A stretch of 64,000 nucleotides of DNA, taken from assembly GCA_902496665.1 (NCBI GenBank), contig CABVBU010000009.1, positions 23,621-87,620 of the forward strand, read 5' to 3'. The notes under the pieces were generated by a model. That model saw nothing but the letters and a program-made list of their open reading frames with translations, did no database searches and was not told the DNA's origin. A program made the translations under genes and the position numbers. This document shows positions 52,923 through 61,057 of the stretch, piece by piece (the first letter of the stretch is position 1; each line of letters starts with the position of its first letter). Source of the DNA: an uncultured Clostridium sp. GTDB taxonomy: Bacteria > Bacillota > Clostridia > Lachnospirales > Lachnospiraceae.

Positions 52923-52970
52923 AAAAAGATCCCGGGATAACTGTATTTCTGTCACAGCTCCATCCCGGGA
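52923..52970 (-). terminator. terminator of the phosphocholine gene
   Basis: 9-bp stem (52930-52938 with 52962-52970) followed on the minus strand by six T residues. The remainder of the 52971-53134 gap shows nothing recognisable. Confidence 0.85.
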
Positions 52971-53134
52971 CTCTATGGACGTTATCTGCGTATTTTCAGT
53001 ATAGCATAAAAACACACATACGTCTTGCAAAAATTCAATTGAAAATGTGGCGATTATTCGGCTTTTCCGGACCAGTTCCCGGACCTGCGTTCTTCCGAAT
53101 ACCGCCCCAGGAAAGCCGCAGACCGTCAGTGCGG

Positions 53135-54988
53135 TTATCTCAGCGTCCCGCCGTCTCCGATTCCAAGAAACTCCGGTGCCGTAATGATCTTCTTGTAAAA
53201 CCGCTTCGCATACCGGTACATCACGATCGTATAATCGCCAAACTCCTCGCCGACACTGCTCTTATACACCGCCCACAAACACCACAAGAATCCGCCGAGG
53301 GCAATATAAGCGTAGTAAACGAACCGCTCCTCGGACGTCGGCTCCCGGTGCAGATAGAGTTTGATCAGCTTCTCGACCTCAAAATCATTATAATAAGAAT
53401 AGATCGCGCACATGCTCACATCGATCAGCGGATCGCACATGCCGGAGTACTCCCAGTCGATCAGGCGGAGATCTCCGTCCGGCAGGAACAGGAAGTTGTC
53501 GCACACGCTGTCGATATGGGACAGGACCTTCGGCCGGTTCAGACGGTTGAGGCGGTCAAGCAGCGTGGTCATATGGGACTTCACTTCCGGATAATCCTCA
53601 AAAAGCTTCTTCTCATACCCGCGGCACAGCGCCTCATAGAATCCGATCCGCTCCCGGATATCAAAAGAATGATCTACATGGAGCTTCGAATCATGGAGCT
53701 TCTCCACCAGCGCCATGCACCGCGCCACATCATTCCAGTCGCGCGGATCGCTGTTGCGCGCTCCCTCATAATACTCGGAGATCTTGTAGCCGGTCTCCCC
53801 GTTCATGTATACAACGTGTTCGGTGATCCCGCAATCCTTTACTGCGTCATAGACCGCTTTTTCCTGCTTCCGGTTGATCAGAAGCTCGGTCCCCGGACCA
53901 GGGATGCGGCAGATATAAGACTTGTCGTGAACCTTAAACAGAAAAGATTTGTTCGTCATGCCGGTCTTCAGGCATTTAATGCCCGTGATCTCAGACTCCG
54001 GAACCTGCAGCACCTCAGAGATCAGCTCCATGGCGATATTGTCGGAATGGTTCTGGTAGCGCTCATCGAAGAGGCGGAGCTCCTCAAGATTCTCGAACTC
54101 GTATACCTGGTTGTCCGGCTGCCTGTTGATATACATCTCCGGAACCGGGAAATGGTGCTTTCCGGGAAGATGGCTGTCGACTTCGCCGTTTAAGAGGTCC
54201 GCCAGAACCTGTTCCCAGTACATCTGCTCCGTTCCAGGAGTATGATAATATTCCTCGAGGACCGGGAAGAACTTTTCCGAAAATTCCTTCGAGAAGAATA
54301 CCGGTCCGTACATGACCCAGGAGTCCTCGCCGCCGACCTTCACGCCGGTGAGCAGCCCCTTTTTGCTCGTCTCAAGACACCACTCGGAAGTCTCTCCCTT
54401 CATATATACAGAAGAGTACCATGCGCCGCACTCATAGGTGTGGTACATATTGTTGCGCATCCAGTTGTCGGAAGAGAGAAGATAAGTGTTCCTTCCGATA
54501 AAACACTCCCGGGCGCGGTAGAGCGTCGTCAGCGTATTCTTATTGTGATATTCCGGATTGTAGAGAAGCTTCACGCCGAACTTGTCGATCAGATACTCGA
54601 ACTTCTCCTTCAGATATCCCACAACGATGGTGATATCCGTGACACCCGCTTCATGCAGCTGCTTGATCTGCCGCTCGATCATACGCTCGCCGTAGACCTC
54701 AAGAAGTCCCTTCGGCGTCTCAAAGGTCAGCGGCACAAACCTGGACCCGAATCCCGCCGCGAGGATCACGGCGCTGTCCATCCGGTAATTTCTTAAAAGA
54801 TCCACACCGCCCTTTAATAAGGAATAAGATCCGTCCACCGGATCAAAAGAAAAAAGCTCCTGGTCCAGACCTTCCTTCACGAGATGGTTGCAGGTCCCAA
54901 GGGAAATATCCATCGCCGCCGCCAGCTCCCGCTGTGTCATCTTGTTGTTCTCATAAATATTCCTGCAGAGTAATCCCAAACGATCCAT
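53135..54988 (-). CDS. HTH-phosphocholine cytidylyltransferase-choline kinase fusion (LicC-LicA type)
   Basis: A 617-residue cytosolic protein. Residues 1-60 form a winged-HTH-like domain (MTQRELAAAMDISLGTCNHLV). Residues about 70-300 are a nucleotidyltransferase like LicC (VILAAGFGSRFVPLTFETPKGLLEV). Residues about 320-600 are a choline kinase of the APH fold, with CRIPGPGTELLINR, the catalytic loop LSHIDSVCDNFLF and metal-binding LIDWEYSG. Together they make phosphocholine and then CDP-choline for surface decoration. ATG 54988 follows GGAGGA by 5 nt. The fused HTH may let the enzyme control its own promoter. A choline transporter and transferase are not in view. Confidence 0.92.
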   Translation of the reverse strand: MDRLGLLCRNIYENNKMTQRELAAAMDISLGTCNHLVKEGLDQELFSFDPVDGSYSLLKGGVDLLRNYRMDSAVILAAGFGSRFVPLTFETPKGLLEVYGERMIERQIKQLHEAGVTDITIVVGYLKEKFEYLIDKFGVKLLYNPEYHNKNTLTTLYRARECFIGRNTYLLSSDNWMRNNMYHTYECGAWYSSVYMKGETSEWCLETSKKGLLTGVKVGGEDSWVMYGPVFFSKEFSEKFFPVLEEYYHTPGTEQMYWEQVLADLLNGEVDSHLPGKHHFPVPEMYINRQPDNQVYEFENLEELRLFDERYQNHSDNIAMELISEVLQVPESEITGIKCLKTGMTNKSFLFKVHDKSYICRIPGPGTELLINRKQEKAVYDAVKDCGITEHVVYMNGETGYKISEYYEGARNSDPRDWNDVARCMALVEKLHDSKLHVDHSFDIRERIGFYEALCRGYEKKLFEDYPEVKSHMTTLLDRLNRLNRPKVLSHIDSVCDNFLFLPDGDLRLIDWEYSGMCDPLIDVSMCAIYSYYNDFEVEKLIKLYLHREPTSEERFVYYAYIALGGFLWCLWAVYKSSVGEEFGDYTIVMYRYAKRFYKKIITAPEFLGIGDGGTLR

Positions 54989-55062
54989 AGTCGTCCTCCG
55001 AATCAAAGATGTTTGCATCGCTTATTATTGCTGTTTAATAATAAGGAAGAAACTGTTAAAAA

Positions 55063-55197
55063 TGAACATGTTCAAAACGAAAAAATAAATAGATATATAT
55101 GAACATTATAACACGTACTTCTGATAATACAAGATGTTATTTTGAACATGGAATTATTATGTTCAAAATATCTTAAAAATTATATTGAAATGAACAT
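55063..55197. promoter_or_regulatory. TGAACAT operator array
   Basis: A perfect palindrome TGAACATGTTCA (55063-55074) plus TGAACAT copies at 55100, 55143 and 55191 and an inverted copy at 55159-55165 surround the minus-strand promoter. The AT-rich remainder up to the promoter at 55451 has no gene. Confidence 0.65.
55105..55132 (-). promoter_or_regulatory. promoter of the LicC-LicA fusion gene
   Basis: Minus strand TTGTAT (55132-55127), 16-bp spacer, TATAAT (55110-55105) with TGT extension, flanked by TGAACAT sites. Confidence 0.7.
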
Positions 55198-55450
55198 TCT
55201 GTAATGACACATCCTTGCCACAAAGCTGCCACAAAGTGGGAAAGTGGGCATATTGTACTAATATCTGTACAATATCAGCTGAAAACGGCATTCACGTAAG
55301 GATTTCGTAAGAAAATAAAAACAAAAAAGATATGGAAATTCTTAAGAAAATATACTATAATACCAGTGTATTCGAGGTACAGAGTATTTCTGGAAGCGAA
55401 GTAAGATAGTTCCCTTTATTAAAAAATCTTCATTTTTTGTAAAAAAACTA

Positions 55451-55479
55451 TTGATAATTTTACTTATCGGAAGTATAAT
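55451..55479 (+). promoter_or_regulatory. promoter of the left choline-binding protein
   Basis: TTGATA, 17-bp spacer, TATAAT (55474-55479). The 407-bp inverted repeat begins at 55453, inside this -35 box. Confidence 0.85.
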
Positions 55480-55859
55480 GGCTTCGTAATGCAATTAGGA
55501 ATTTCAAAAAGCGTTTCAAAAAAACAAAAGGAGAGTGCATTAATTATGAGAAAGCAGACTAAAATTGCTGCAGTAGTATCCGCAGCAGCTCTGTTAGCAT
55601 TAGGCGCTTCCATGACATCTTTCGCAGCTTCCAAGGGAACCTGGATGATGGTTGATGGCGAGTGGTATTGCTACGACAAAAACGGTGACGCATACACAAA
55701 CGTATTCTGCTCCAGCAATGGTAAAGAGTACTACGTAGGAGATGACGGACAGCTCGTTCGTTCCGAGTGGGTTGACTACGATGGTTCCTACTATTTTGTA
55801 AACAGCAGCGGTGCTAAGATCACAAACGACTGGAGATTAACAACTCCGTACGATGATGA
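55453..55859 (+). repeat. 407-bp perfect inverted repeat, left arm
   Basis: Identical by line-by-line reading to the reverse complement of 58660-59066. It covers most of the promoter, the leader, the signal peptide and about the first 105 codons. Confidence 0.92.
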
Positions 55860-57129
55860 CACAGCTGACGAGGAGTGGTACTACTTCAAGTCCAACGGTA
55901 AGAGAGCCGAGAACGAGAAGATCACTTACAAGGGAAAAACATACTACTTCGATACAGACGGAAAGATGCTCACAGGTTGGGTAACAACTGGTGACGGCGC
56001 AACATCCGTTAACGAAGCTACCGGTTATGAGAAAGACCACACATTCTACTGCGACGAGACAGGTGCTCGTGTAGAGGGTGCATGGGTTAAAGACACAGAG
56101 CCGGGCACAGACGATGACGATGCAGATGCAGACGAGTACTGGTACTACTTAAAGAAAGCTACCGGTAAGCCGGCAACAGGCAAGCAGTCCAACATCAATG
56201 GTCAGATTTACCTCTTCAACGAGGAAGGTCAGATGCAGTATGGTTGGGTGGCTCGTTCTGATTCTTCCACAAAGAACTTTGTTCAGTTAGATAAGGAAGA
56301 TGAAGAGCAGGATATGATCCTCTTAAGCGAGTATGCAGACAGCGAAGTTTACTACTGTGGTGATGAGGATGATGGACACGCAAAGAAGAATAAATGGTTA
56401 AAGACATGGCTTCCGAATGATACAGAAGAAGAGGAAGATGACAAAGAGTGGTTCTGGTTCGACAAGAACGGTAAACTCTACAGAGCATCTGGTTCTGACG
56501 CTACTGTAACGGCTCAGAAGTATAAACTCGAAGAGGGTGACCTCGTTTATGATGGTGGTAGCATTACTGGTGTAGAAAAGAAGAAAGTTAACTCCAAGGA
56601 TTACTGGTTCAGACCGGATGGTGTTATGCTTGCTAAGTTCTACATGATTGGTGACAATATGTACTACTTCGGTGGATCTGATGACGGTTCCATGAAGACT
56701 GGTTCTCAGACAGTAAAAGACAACACTGGTGATTCCTATAAGTTCTACTTCTATACAAAGGATACTTATGGATACAAGAAGGGTGCTGGTGTAGTTGGTA
56801 ACCAGAGCAACAAGCTTTACTACTATGGTATGCTTATCCAGGCTGACGATTACAAATATCAGTTAGCTACAATTACAAAAGATGGCGTAGACTACAGCTT
56901 CATTGTTAATTCCAATGGTACAATTCAGCACTCCAAGAGCACTGAGTATAAAGAGGATGGCGATGTATTAATCGCAACAGGTATTAAGATTGCAGGAAAA
57001 TCTACAGAAACTAAGTTTATAGAGAACGGTCAGTTCAAGTATGCAATCAGCAATGAAGCTAACAACTGGGATACTGTATCTAAGAATGTTAATGACATTG
57101 ATATGAGCGGTTTCGTTCAGGGTAAGTAA
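55546..57129 (+). CDS. secreted choline-binding-repeat protein, left paralogue
   Basis: A 527-residue exported protein. The signal peptide ends in TSFAAS (about residue 29). The rest is a chain of cell-wall-binding-type repeats with W-Y-Y/F and GW signatures (GEWYCYDKNGD, GSYYFVNSSGA, KTYYFDTDGKMLTGWV), interrupted by acidic inserts rich in Asp/Glu. No catalytic domain is seen, so it may be an abundant surface coat protein. ATG 55546 follows AAAAGGAGAG by about 10 nt. The first 105 codons are identical to the convergent paralogue; later parts diverge. Confidence 0.88.
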   Translation: MRKQTKIAAVVSAAALLALGASMTSFAASKGTWMMVDGEWYCYDKNGDAYTNVFCSSNGKEYYVGDDGQLVRSEWVDYDGSYYFVNSSGAKITNDWRLTTPYDDDTADEEWYYFKSNGKRAENEKITYKGKTYYFDTDGKMLTGWVTTGDGATSVNEATGYEKDHTFYCDETGARVEGAWVKDTEPGTDDDDADADEYWYYLKKATGKPATGKQSNINGQIYLFNEEGQMQYGWVARSDSSTKNFVQLDKEDEEQDMILLSEYADSEVYYCGDEDDGHAKKNKWLKTWLPNDTEEEEDDKEWFWFDKNGKLYRASGSDATVTAQKYKLEEGDLVYDGGSITGVEKKKVNSKDYWFRPDGVMLAKFYMIGDNMYYFGGSDDGSMKTGSQTVKDNTGDSYKFYFYTKDTYGYKKGAGVVGNQSNKLYYYGMLIQADDYKYQLATITKDGVDYSFIVNSNGTIQHSKSTEYKEDGDVLIATGIKIAGKSTETKFIENGQFKYAISNEANNWDTVSKNVNDIDMSGFVQGK

Positions 57130-57172
57130 TCCAAGCGATTAATTAAAATTAGAAATTCTAATTGCAAACATG

Positions 57173-57203
57173 ATGGGCAGGAATCACTTCCTGCCCATTT
57201 TTT
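57173..57203 (+). terminator. terminator of the left choline-binding protein
   Basis: 10-bp stem (57173-57182 with 57189-57198), T run. Confidence 0.9.
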
Positions 57204-57277
57204 GCGTAATTATTTGTATAAACGTAAACAGACGGAGAAAAATCTTCGCCTGAATTATGTAATTAGCACTCATATAG

Positions 57278-57309
57278 CAAAATCAGGCAGGGAAATAATC
57301 CCTGCCTGA
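57278..57309 (-). terminator. terminator of the right choline-binding protein
   Basis: 10-bp stem (57283-57292 with 57300-57309); minus strand continues into ATTTTGCT. Confidence 0.8.
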
Positions 57310-57356
57310 AATCGTTTTGCAATTAGAATTTCTAATTCAAGATATTATTGAATATA

Positions 57357-58973
57357 TTACTGGAAGAACTTTCCGAGATCTACATCGATAACATCTTTCT
57401 TGATAGTATCTGTATCTACGATAGCATATTTAGCCTGACCATCTTTTACATATGTTGTCGGAACAACAACGTCCTTACCATCTTTGTCTTTCTCTGTTGT
57501 AGCGCCAGTCTTAACTAATACATCGCCATCTTCCTTGTACTCTGTGTTTGCAGAGTGCTGAATTGTACCATTGGAGTTAACAATGAAGCTGTAATCTGTC
57601 TTGTTAATCTTGATTGTAGCTACCTGATACTTGTAATCATCGGCCTGAATCTGGAGACCATACCAGTAAAGCTTATTACCCTGGTTACCAACTACACCAG
57701 CGCCCTTACTAAGACCGTGCTCGCCATCCGGAGTCTTGTAGGATGCAGCCTGATCTTTTGTATAGAAGTAGAACTTGTATGTGTCACCAGCATTGTCCTT
57801 GATGGACTGGGAACCAGTCTTCATGGAACCATCATCAGATCCACCGAAGTAGTACATAGCATCGTTGATTAAGTAGAACTTAGAAAGCATTACGCCATCT
57901 TTTCTGAACCAGTAATCCTTGGAGTTAACTTTCTTCTTGGAGATAACGCCTGTGGATTCGTCAGCGTCTTTCTTAAGAGTGCCCTCATCGAGTTTGTACT
58001 TCCATGCGTCAGATGCTGTTGCAGAACCATTCTTTTCGCCGGCTCTGAAGAGCTTACCGTCCTTATCGAACCAGAACCACTCTTTGTCATCTTCCTCTTC
58101 AGATGTGTTGTCCGGAAGCCATGTCTTTGCCCATCTATTCTTCTTAGCGTGTCCGTCATCCTCATCGCCGCAGTAGTAAACATAGCCTGTTGCATCTTCC
58201 ATAGCGATCTCTTCGCCGTCCTCATCAAGACGAAGGTACTTAACATCAGAATCAGTTGCCTGCGCTACCCAACCATACTGCATCTGGCCGTATTTGTTGA
58301 AGAGGTAGATCTGACCGTTGATATTGGACTGCTTGCCTGTTGCCGGTTTACCGGTTGTTTTCTTTAAGTAGTACCAGTACTCATCTTCGTCTGCATCGTC
58401 ATCAGATACGCCCGGAGCTGTATCCTTAATCCATGCACCCTCTACACGAGCACCTGTCTCGTCACAGTAGAATGTATGACCATCTTCGAAATCTGTTGCT
58501 TCGTTGACGTTCTCTTTCTTGTCACTTGTTGTTGTTACCCAACCCGTGAGCATCTTTCCGTCTGTATCGAAGTAGTATGTTTTTCCTTTGTAAGTAACCT
58601 TCTCGCCTTCGGCTCTCTTACCGTTGGACTTGAAGTAGTACCACTCCTCATCAGCGGAATCATCATCGTACGGAGTTGTTAATCTCCAGTCGTTTGTGAT
58701 CTTAGCACCGCTGCTGTTTACAAAATAGTAGGAACCATCGTAGTCAACCCACTCGGAACGAACGAGCTGTCCGTCATCTCCTACGTAGTACTCTTTACCA
58801 TTGCTGGAGCAGAATACGTTTGTGTATGCGTCACCGTTTTTGTCGTAGCAATACCACTCGCCATCAACCATCATCCAGGTTCCCTTGGAAGCTGCGAAAG
58901 ATGTCATGGAAGCGCCTAATGCTAACAGAGCTGCTGCGGATACTACTGCAGCAATTTTAGTCTGCTTTCTCAT
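57357..58973 (-). CDS. secreted choline-binding-repeat protein, right paralogue
   Basis: A 538-residue paralogue of the left gene with the same signal peptide and repeat plan. It is identical over the first 105 or so codons and then diverges by scattered substitutions and small insertions (for example TTSDKKENVNEATDFED). Acidic inserts recur in the same places. ATG 58973 has the same ribosome site as its twin. Its promoter keeps the -10 but the -35 equivalent is GCGATA instead of TTGATA, so expression is probably lower in this orientation. Confidence 0.88.
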   Translation of the reverse strand: MRKQTKIAAVVSAAALLALGASMTSFAASKGTWMMVDGEWYCYDKNGDAYTNVFCSSNGKEYYVGDDGQLVRSEWVDYDGSYYFVNSSGAKITNDWRLTTPYDDDSADEEWYYFKSNGKRAEGEKVTYKGKTYYFDTDGKMLTGWVTTTSDKKENVNEATDFEDGHTFYCDETGARVEGAWIKDTAPGVSDDDADEDEYWYYLKKTTGKPATGKQSNINGQIYLFNKYGQMQYGWVAQATDSDVKYLRLDEDGEEIAMEDATGYVYYCGDEDDGHAKKNRWAKTWLPDNTSEEEDDKEWFWFDKDGKLFRAGEKNGSATASDAWKYKLDEGTLKKDADESTGVISKKKVNSKDYWFRKDGVMLSKFYLINDAMYYFGGSDDGSMKTGSQSIKDNAGDTYKFYFYTKDQAASYKTPDGEHGLSKGAGVVGNQGNKLYWYGLQIQADDYKYQVATIKINKTDYSFIVNSNGTIQHSANTEYKEDGDVLVKTGATTEKDKDGKDVVVPTTYVKDGQAKYAIVDTDTIKKDVIDVDLGKFFQ

Positions 58974-59066
58974 AATTAATGCACTCTCCTTTTGTTTTTT
59001 TGAAACGCTTTTTGAAATTCCTAATTGCATTACGAAGCCATTATACTTCCGATAAGTAAAATTATC
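58660..59066 (-). repeat. 407-bp perfect inverted repeat, right arm
   Basis: Reverse complement of 55453-55859; identity stops at 59066 within the -35 region and at 58660 within the coding sequence. Confidence 0.92.
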
Positions 59067-59178
59067 GCAAGTTGCAGGAACGGCTGAAAATGGAGAGAAA
59101 AGAGGGATGGAGAGGGGAGTGCGGGGAGAAAATTAAGAATAATTTCACAAAAAGGAAGTAAATTCCCATCGGCGTAAG

Positions 59179-59207
59179 TTGCTATAAAAGTCGAAGGATG
59201 TTATAAT
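59179..59207 (+). promoter_or_regulatory. promoter of the Wzy-like gene
   Basis: TTGCTA, 17-bp spacer, TATAAT (59202-59207) with TGT extension. Confidence 0.85.
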
Positions 59208-59247
59208 ATAATAGATTTTTTATGACGTGACGAAAGGAAGTAAATTC

Positions 59248-60864
59248 ATGGCAAACAGAATAAAGAAGAAAGAGGAGACGAAAAGCAGCTATCAGGATAA
59301 TGTTGCTTTAATTATGGGAGTGTTCACACTGATCGTTCTTTGCGTGCTTCCGTTAGTGTTCCATGATTTCTATTTTGATATCCTGGAAACCAAATATCAG
59401 TTTTATAGTGTAGCTGCGATCGCGGCGCTTGTAATCATGGGCGGATATGGGCTGGCGAGCGGGAAGATGATCGAGTGGTTCTCAAAGTTTAATTTCCAGA
59501 CATGGAGAAAGAGCATGAATGTGTGCGACTGGGCGATGCTGGCATTCTGGCTCTGCAATGTGCTCTCCTGGGTATTCTGTAAAGACTGGAAATGGGAGGC
59601 ATTCTGGGGAACATCCGGACGTTATAACGGTGTGTTCCTTATGACCGTTTACATGGCTTCCTACTTTCTTGTAACCAGATTCTTTAAATTAAAACAATGG
59701 TATCTGGATGCATTCCTCGCAGTCGGTATTTTTGTATGCATATTTGGAATCACGGATTATTTCCAGATGGATATTCTGGGATTTAAGGTAAACATGATGG
59801 ATGAACAGAAAGCAATCTACACATCCACATTTGGCAACATCAATACTTACACGATTTATGTGGCGGCACTCTTAGCTGTTTCGATGGTTCTGTTCACACA
59901 GGAGAAGAACCAGAAGAGAATGCTCTGGTACTTCGGAAATATGGTATTATCAAGCTTTGCGCTGATCATGGGTACCAGTGATAACGCGTACCTGTCCTTA
60001 GCAGCAATCTTTGGTCTGGCTCCGTTATGGTTATTCAAGACAAAGACAGGACTCCGCAGATATGTGATTTCTGCAGCCACATTTGTTACGGTGATCCTTT
60101 GCATCAACTGGATCAATCAGGCATATGCGTCTTCCGTACTTGGAATCGACAGTGCATTTGGCCTTATCGCGAAGCAGAAATTCCTTCCGGTTATTGCGGC
60201 ACTTCTCTGGATCGTGAGCGCGGCGCTTGTTGCCATGAGCAGAAAGCCGCAGGCGCTGATGAACAGAACGAGCTCTGATGAGATGAATAAGATCGCGGTT
60301 TATATCTGGCTTGGCATCATTGTTGTTGTGTGCCTTGTGGTAGTTTTCGTACTCTATGACGCAAATACAGCGGGACATGCGGACAAATACGGCGCGATCA
60401 GTTCTTATGTTGTTTTTGATGATAACTGGGGAACACAGCGTGGATACGTATGGAAATGCGCGATCGAGCTCTTTACGAAGAAGCTGACTCCGCTTCAGAA
60501 GGTATTCGGATACGGCGCAGATACATTTGCGCTTCTCATGCAGTACTATTTCCCGGCGGACATGCAGAATGGAAAGATGGTTATCTTTGACAGCGCTCAT
60601 AACGAGTATTTGCATTATTTAGTTACCATTGGATTCGCCGGTATGGCATCTTATATTGTATTTATGGTGTCTTCTGTTGTGGCTATGGCAAAGCGAATGA
60701 AAGAGCAGCCGGTCGTTGCGGCGGTTATGCTGGCTGTTTTAGCATATATGATCCAGGCAACCGTTAACATCAATCTGCCGATCGCTATGCCGATTATTCT
60801 GCAGCTGCTTGCGATGGGTGTTGGATGCAGGAAAAAGGCAGTCAGTGAAGAGAAGAAAGACTGA
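59248..60864 (+). CDS. O-antigen ligase/polymerase (Wzy/WaaL)-like membrane protein
   Basis: A 538-residue inner-membrane protein with about 12 hydrophobic segments. The central extracytoplasmic loop (about residues 380-455) contains TQRGYVWKCAIELF and SAHNEYLHYLVTIGFAG. The H-N-E-Y/F-L motif is the hallmark of Wzy_C/WaaL proteins, which join or polymerise undecaprenyl-linked glycans outside the membrane. ATG 59248 follows AAAGGAAG by 7 nt. It precedes the GDP-heptose genes, consistent with surface polysaccharide assembly. Confidence 0.88.
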   Translation: MANRIKKKEETKSSYQDNVALIMGVFTLIVLCVLPLVFHDFYFDILETKYQFYSVAAIAALVIMGGYGLASGKMIEWFSKFNFQTWRKSMNVCDWAMLAFWLCNVLSWVFCKDWKWEAFWGTSGRYNGVFLMTVYMASYFLVTRFFKLKQWYLDAFLAVGIFVCIFGITDYFQMDILGFKVNMMDEQKAIYTSTFGNINTYTIYVAALLAVSMVLFTQEKNQKRMLWYFGNMVLSSFALIMGTSDNAYLSLAAIFGLAPLWLFKTKTGLRRYVISAATFVTVILCINWINQAYASSVLGIDSAFGLIAKQKFLPVIAALLWIVSAALVAMSRKPQALMNRTSSDEMNKIAVYIWLGIIVVVCLVVVFVLYDANTAGHADKYGAISSYVVFDDNWGTQRGYVWKCAIELFTKKLTPLQKVFGYGADTFALLMQYYFPADMQNGKMVIFDSAHNEYLHYLVTIGFAGMASYIVFMVSSVVAMAKRMKEQPVVAAVMLAVLAYMIQATVNINLPIAMPIILQLLAMGVGCRKKAVSEEKKD

Positions 60865-61057
60865 ATAAGTAAGTATGACATTGCGTGAGCGTAAATGTCA
60901 TGAGTGGAAAACGGTACTTTTCGCGACAATAAGCTGTAGTAACAAATAACGACAGCCAGAGTAGAAACGCTGCTTGCCGGAAAGACAATTATAAGTGAAT
61001 AAAACATATGAGACAATAATGGGGCGGGCAGATTTCTGCCCCATGGGAGGAAATATT

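Larger units (their letters stand above)
57146..57336. repeat. 22-bp inverted repeat flanking the convergent 3' ends
   Basis: 57146-57167 is the exact reverse complement of 57315-57336, one copy just past each stop codon, each containing an AATTAGAAATTCTAATT palindrome. Confidence 0.8.

Noticed and set aside
53039..54193. 384-codon plus-strand ORF, with a smaller one at 54242-54796
   Set aside because: Antisense of the LicC-LicA fusion, whose sense strand carries clear motifs and a good start.
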